DNA from: Tunicatimonas sp964551335
GTDB lineage: Bacteria > Bacteroidota > Bacteroidia > Cytophagales > Cyclobacteriaceae
Length of the DNA: 64,000 bases
Direction of reading: 5' to 3'
Assembly: GCA_964551335.1 (NCBI GenBank)
Contig: CAZKCO010000007.1
Span: forward strand, 62,001 to 126,000
Part shown: piece by piece, positions 60,788 through 64,000 of the stretch
Layout: each line of letters begins with the position of its first letter
Numbering within the stretch: the first letter of the stretch is position 1
The notes under the pieces: model-generated
What the model saw: the letters and a program-made list of their open reading frames with translations, nothing else
What the model was told of the DNA's origin: nothing
The model's database searches: none
Position numbers and translations under genes: made by a program

Positions 60788-61540
60788 CTAAAATTTCCAC
60801 CAGGGCTTTTTCTTGTTAGATTCACCGTTTTGTAATCCTTTAGCCTTCGAATCATCGGGTAAAAAGTCAATACCGAACGTATTACCAGTATTATTGATAG
60901 AAGCCGTATGGGAAATTCCTGCTTTTTCGTACGTTTTATTTTTCACGTATTCAGCCATATCCCACGCTCGAGCGCTTTGGAGCATTTGGTTCACGTAATT
61001 CTCGTAACTATCATGAATCTCTTGCTCCGTTTTCGGCTGAGTAATGATTGTTTCTTCAGGAAGCGTTGAGCTTTTAACTTTCCACTTTGAAACCATCATG
61101 GCGTCAAAATAAAGCTCGTTGGTTAGTTCTGCTGCTTCCATGGTCAAACCATCAAGCAACCCCATTATCGGATGATTAAACTGCGTTTGTTGGTCAAGTT
61201 TAATTCTAACCCCTGTTGATTTAGCCCAATCGGCCCGCTCTCCGGTATTTCCGTTTTTAGAGTCTCCGTAAAAAGCAATCACATACTCTAAGTAACCATT
61301 GGGCGTTTCCGGTTCCTCTTTATTGATGGGTTGGTCTAATATTTCTTGGGGAACTTTTTCGATTAATGGATCAAAGAACCGTGAGTCGTTTACAAAACTC
61401 ATCATACCAATTCCTAATTGGGGCAATCCACCCGCTCCGTATCTACAAGTTGTTCCATTCTTGTATATTTTCATGTTAATTGCGTCCTGCCCGTCTGCGG
61501 TTATTTTAAAGATGATAAGTTCTACTTCTTCTTTTTTCAT
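60788..61540 (-). CDS. Hypothetical protein
   Basis: I do not recognise this 250-residue protein. It has no signal peptide or membrane helix and is rich in charged residues. Notable stretches are TTCRYGAGGLPQLGIGMMSF, ELTNELYFDAMMVSKWKVKS and a Lys-rich C terminus ending KKKPWWKF. The distinct composition, downstream structured spacer and isolated position suggest an accessory gene. The open frame is long and starts with an ATG preceded by A-rich sequence, so it is probably real. Confidence 0.6.
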   Translation of the reverse strand: MKKEEVELIIFKITADGQDAINMKIYKNGTTCRYGAGGLPQLGIGMMSFVNDSRFFDPLIEKVPQEILDQPINKEEPETPNGYLEYVIAFYGDSKNGNTGERADWAKSTGVRIKLDQQTQFNHPIMGLLDGLTMEAAELTNELYFDAMMVSKWKVKSSTLPEETIITQPKTEQEIHDSYENYVNQMLQSARAWDMAEYVKNKTYEKAGISHTASINNTGNTFGIDFLPDDSKAKGLQNGESNKKKPWWKF

Positions 61541-61826
61541 TGGTTTTTGGTATTTGCTAACGCCTACTGCGAGCCTACAGCCGCCAAGCGTTAGTGCACG
61601 TTATTAATCATTATATCTTATTCTTCCTGAAAGCTTGGCGTGTAGTGTTCCGTAGGGACACTGCACCCTTACGAATGGAATAGGGAAACTCCGTTCCGAA
61701 CTGTATGCCTTGTGCTACTTTGCCGGGACTGCGCGTCTCGGACTAAGTCCCTCTTGCCCATAATAGCATGGTAGTGACCTTGCAGAACACTACCATTAGC
61801 GGGGGTTATGCACTATTTTACTCATT
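61541..61826. other. Structured intergenic region with three hairpins and cassette-like edges
   Basis: The left edge carries CTAACGC (near 61558) facing GCGTTAG (near 61588), a short inverted pair. Farther right are AGTGT/ACACT around 61650, GGGACT/AGTCCC at about 61728-61752, and ATGGTAGTG/CACTACCAT at 61769-61797. The right end reads TTAGCGGGGGTTATGCAC. No open frame longer than a few codons is apparent. The layout is reminiscent of recombination cassette boundaries but is not a proven attC. Confidence 0.5.
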
Positions 61827-62096
61827 TCAATTTAATCCTTCTTGAATTCCCTGTCCACTTTCGTAGAATCCCCCTGAGTCAGATTTTCTATCCTTTTTCG
61901 TAATAATTTCAATCTTGGCTGAAGGCTTTCTCCAATAGCTCTTTGTCATTAATATCCCTATAATTGGAATCATCCACACCATCAGGATGTGAATCTTTCT
62001 TCTTTCTTCATTTTGATAATCAGCCAGTTTGATTTTTTTGATCACCATCAGATTTAAAATCAAAATCGTAATCAAGATTGGAAGTAATATTACCAT
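61827..62096 (-). CDS. Small two-helix membrane protein
   Basis: This 89-residue hypothetical protein has two helices, VILLPILITILILNLMVI (residues 2-19) and IHILMVWMIPIIGILMT, and a charged tail (KIEIITKKDRKSDSGGFYES). I know no family for it. It sits between the structured spacer and 62220-62696 on the same strand; the base composition is A/T-rich, like an accessory cassette. Confidence 0.55.
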   Translation of the reverse strand: MVILLPILITILILNLMVIKKIKLADYQNEERRKIHILMVWMIPIIGILMTKSYWRKPSAKIEIITKKDRKSDSGGFYESGQGIQEGLN

Positions 62097-62219
62097 TCTA
62101 AGCTTTATCTGATTGAAATTGTGCTCAACAAATCAATAACAGCAACCCCTCTCCACTATCCGCCGACAATGGGTAGATAACGGAGATTCGTTACTGTAAG
62201 CGTAGGGTGATTACCTAAA

Positions 62220-62696
62220 CTATCCGTTATCAGCTTCTTTGCGGGGTTTGCGTTCAAAGCGCTTGCGGAGGTCTTCGTATACGGGTTGGGCGTTAGGCAC
62301 ATTAGCTTTAGCCGCCTGCTTCACTGAGTTGTAGTACGCCAGAGCGGCGGTGTAGGCTTCGCTGCCCGATAGCATGATGGTATCTTCCAGTAACTTGCAC
62401 AGTTGCTCGGTTTCCCGCAGTATCTGCTTGAGGTCGTTCACCGCTTTATAGTCAATCTTGAATTCCTCTACCGACATATAAAAAGGGGCAAACCCCGGAT
62501 GAGCGTCTACGTAGTCGGCTACCTTTTCTACAAAGGGCAGGGTTTTATCACTCATTTTGGGCAGTTCGTGCCGCTCTTTGGGTTGCAGCGCAATAAGCCG
62601 ACCCTCCAGTTTGCTCTTTAGTTCTTTGAGTTGCGCTACCGCTTCAGTTAGCTCTTTGGCAGTCAGTTGTACCGACACCACATTGTCGTTTACCAT
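62220..62696 (-). CDS. Conserved hypothetical helical protein
   Basis: The 158-residue protein is soluble and strongly helical: TAKELTEAVAQLKELKSKLE, EKVADYVDAHPGFAPFYMSV, NDLKQILRETEQLCKLLEDT and AALAYYNSVKQAAKANVPNA. No signal or membrane segment is present. I recall similar Bacteroidota proteins only as uncharacterised. The ATG at 62696 is the natural start. No partner is nearby. Confidence 0.7.
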   Translation of the reverse strand: MVNDNVVSVQLTAKELTEAVAQLKELKSKLEGRLIALQPKERHELPKMSDKTLPFVEKVADYVDAHPGFAPFYMSVEEFKIDYKAVNDLKQILRETEQLCKLLEDTIMLSGSEAYTAALAYYNSVKQAAKANVPNAQPVYEDLRKRFERKPRKEADNG

Positions 62697-62886
62697 AATT
62701 ATTTTTGCTTATAATTCTCTACTAATTTACCGAGAGACAAAGCTAGTAGTCCGTCGGCATCCGTCCGTAGATATCCTCTGGTAAACCTTACCTGCGTAAG
62801 TTTGGAACGGAAAAATCTAAGTAAGCACTACCGCTGTCTTATGCGCTTCTCTTGGGTAAAAAGATTAGATAGAAGCTACTAGGTAA

Positions 62887-62994
62887 TCTCCCCGGATGAG
62901 CAACGCGAATTCCGGGGTCGCCTACTTATATATGCATATGCAAAAGACCCCGGAATTCGCTGCGTCGGCAGTCCGATTCACTCATCCGGGGAGA
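62887..62994. repeat. Palindromic repeat with nested arms (CCCCGGA type)
   Basis: The outer arm at 62887-62900 pairs with 62981-62994 (14 bases) and the inner arm at 62905-62919 pairs with 62946-62960 (15 bases). Inner arms read GACCCCGGAATTCGC and its complement, sharing GACCCCGGAA with the element at 46805-46865. This suggests one repeat family. Confidence 0.85.
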
Positions 62995-63045
62995 ACGTAA
63001 CAGGAGTCTTTTGTTCACTTATTCATTACACTGTGTACGCACATT

Positions 63046-63145
63046 TCGTCATGGCAAGGAACGAAGCCATCTCACAAGGCGAAACACCGCGTACTGGCTC
63101 ACCCGCCACCCGCTAAGATGGCTTCGCAGAGCCTCGCCATGACGA
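63046..63145. repeat. REP-like palindrome with GCCATGACGA arms
   Basis: Outer arms TCGTCATGGC (63046-63055) and GCCATGACGA (63136-63145) are exact complements, as are the inner arms GAAGCCATCT (63063-63072) and AGATGGCTTC (63116-63125). The bases between are GC-rich. The pattern resembles known intergenic repeats built on CGTCATGGCGAGG-like words. Confidence 0.85.
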
Positions 63146-63435
63146 GATGAAGTAAACTTTGGAAAACTTAGTTTTCAGTATGTTTATGTATCAGTAATTA
63201 CTCAAAGAGCCAATTTTGATTCTTCTTACCTGATCATTGGGTCTAAAAGAGTCAAATTTGATTCTCTGAGAGTGAGTTTTGAGTCAAATTGACCCATTGA
63301 TGAGGCTTTTTGCCGCAAATCCGATACTCAAAGCCTCACTCTTCGGACTATTAGTCTCAATGAAGACTCTCCGAGTCTGCTGCGAGGTACTTTCAGTAGG
63401 TATTGAGGAAATACCAACCAGAAAATATTACTGAC

Positions 63436-64000
63436 TCAACAATAGGGTATCTTTTCTAATACATGAGTGACTGCTTCCAGGCGGGCCTGGGATTTTTGGT
63501 TGGCATCCACAATCCGCCAGGGAGCGTGCTCGGTGTTGGTTACTTCAAACATCCGCTCTTTGTACTTGCTGTATTCATCCCATAGTTCCTGCGCCCTTCT
63601 GTCAACGGCAGTCATCTTCCAGCGCTTCATGGGATTATTCTGAATATCCTTAAACCGTTTGGCCTGCTCCTCTTTGGTAATGGAGAAATAAAACTTAATC
63701 AGGTGAGTATCAGACTGAATCAGCATTTTTTCAAAGTCGTTTACTTGCGACATAAACACCTGATACTCCTCATCGGTGCAAAAACCATTCACGGGTTCTA
63801 CCACCGCCCGATTATACCAGCTTCGGTCAAAAAACACAATCTCGCCGGGCTTAGGCAACTGGTTGATGTAACGTTGAAAGAACCACTGCTTTCGCTCATC
63901 GTCGGTCGGGACGTTCAGGGCTACAATTCTAAATTGCCGGGGATTAATGTATTCGGTAATTCTCCGGATCGCCCCACCTTTGCCCGCGGCATCCCGGCCT
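63436..64000 (-). CDS. ppk2: Polyphosphate kinase 2 (PPK2), 5' end outside the window
   Basis: The frame is open to the window edge. Reading on the minus strand, the first in-window residues are GRDAAGKGGAIRRITEY, the PPK2 P-loop. FFDRSWYNRAVVEPVNGFCT is the conserved Walker-B-like region, followed by MLIQSDTHLIKFYFSITKEE, QAKRFKDIQNNPMKRWKMTA and WRIVDANQKSQARLEAVTHV near the C terminus. PPK2 enzymes use polyphosphate to phosphorylate nucleotides. An internal ATG at 63858 is not the true start. About 188 codons are seen and the N-terminal part is missing. Confidence 0.95.
   Translation of the reverse strand, partial: GRDAAGKGGAIRRITEYINPRQFRIVALNVPTDDERKQWFFQRYINQLPKPGEIVFFDRSWYNRAVVEPVNGFCTDEEYQVFMSQVNDFEKMLIQSDTHLIKFYFSITKEEQAKRFKDIQNNPMKRWKMTAVDRRAQELWDEYSKYKERMFEVTNTEHAPWRIVDANQKSQARLEAVTHVLEKIPYC

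Larger units (their letters stand above)
62697..63435. other. 739-base gene-poor region with palindromic elements upstream of the PPK2 gene end
   Basis: No gene is supported between 62697 and 63435. The region holds the two palindromic repeats listed separately (62887-62994 and 63046-63145), and between about 63195 and 63380 a run of GAGTC/TTTGATTC/GACTC-type degenerate repeats. I see no further structure I can name. Confidence 0.65.

Overview
The window comes from a member of the Bacteroidota, most likely a marine Cytophagales-type bacterium. The strongest evidence is a complete gliding/type IX secretion core (PorP/SprF-like gene followed by gldK-gldL-gldM-gldN), plus many families typical of the phylum: DUF4271 next to hemD, DUF4252 genes behind an ECF sigma factor, a carboxypeptidase-regulatory TonB receptor, DUF6090-like and DUF6326 proteins. 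Shine-Dalgarno sequences are mostly weak and a few sites fit the TAnnTTTG promoter element. A marine habit is an inference from the sulfatase/alpha-L-rhamnosidase fusion, the sodium:solute symporter and the TIGR04283 (arsenosugar-associated) glycosyltransferase.

Layout. 1-6.6 kb: partial siroheme gene, an NTF2-like and a secreted protein, ArsR-type regulator, SSS symporter, clpS, recR, DUF423, yggS and a small membrane protein. 6.6-18.2 kb: uvrC, convergent with the gldN-M-L-K/porP operon, then hemD, DUF4271 and a BamA/TamA-like outer-membrane protein. 18.3-24.6 kb: a thiamine locus, with a TPP riboswitch ahead of a TonB receptor and two THI5/NMT1-like binding proteins, and behind it a NadR-like kinase and a PnuC-type transporter separated by a RelE/ParE toxin-antitoxin pair on the other strand. 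24.7-31 kb is accessory in character: FAD oxidoreductase, MNT/HEPN pair beside a degenerate copy of the oxidoreductase tail, menB, a secreted propeller-like protein and a frameshifted Uma2 gene.

32-36 kb: trpB and trpA, with a beta-class DNA methyltransferase and an ATP-grasp protein between them on the same strand. 36-43 kb: tandem duplicated small lipoproteins, an ABC-2 transporter, a coiled-coil membrane protein, a mannonate-dehydratase-like enolase-superfamily protein, a LysE exporter and a repeat-bearing intergenic region. 43-53 kb: the 1172-residue sulfatase-GH78 fusion, DUF2062, an AstE-like hydrolase overlapping a GCS2-CBS ligase, an ionotropic-glutamate-receptor-like channel, two DinB proteins and a GNAT acetyltransferase. 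53-64 kb: a translationally coupled ECF sigma/anti-sigma/DUF4252 operon followed by an ABC transporter, then envelope proteins, hypothetical genes, palindromic repeats and a partial PPK2.

No tRNA, rRNA, CRISPR array or complete insertion sequence was seen. The best candidates for undescribed biology are the trp operon carrying a methyltransferase and an ATP-grasp gene, the GCS2-CBS/AstE pair, the channel-type glutamate receptor homologue, the cytosolic orphan substrate-binding pair under a TPP riboswitch, and an interspersed palindrome family present in a short form and a long form.
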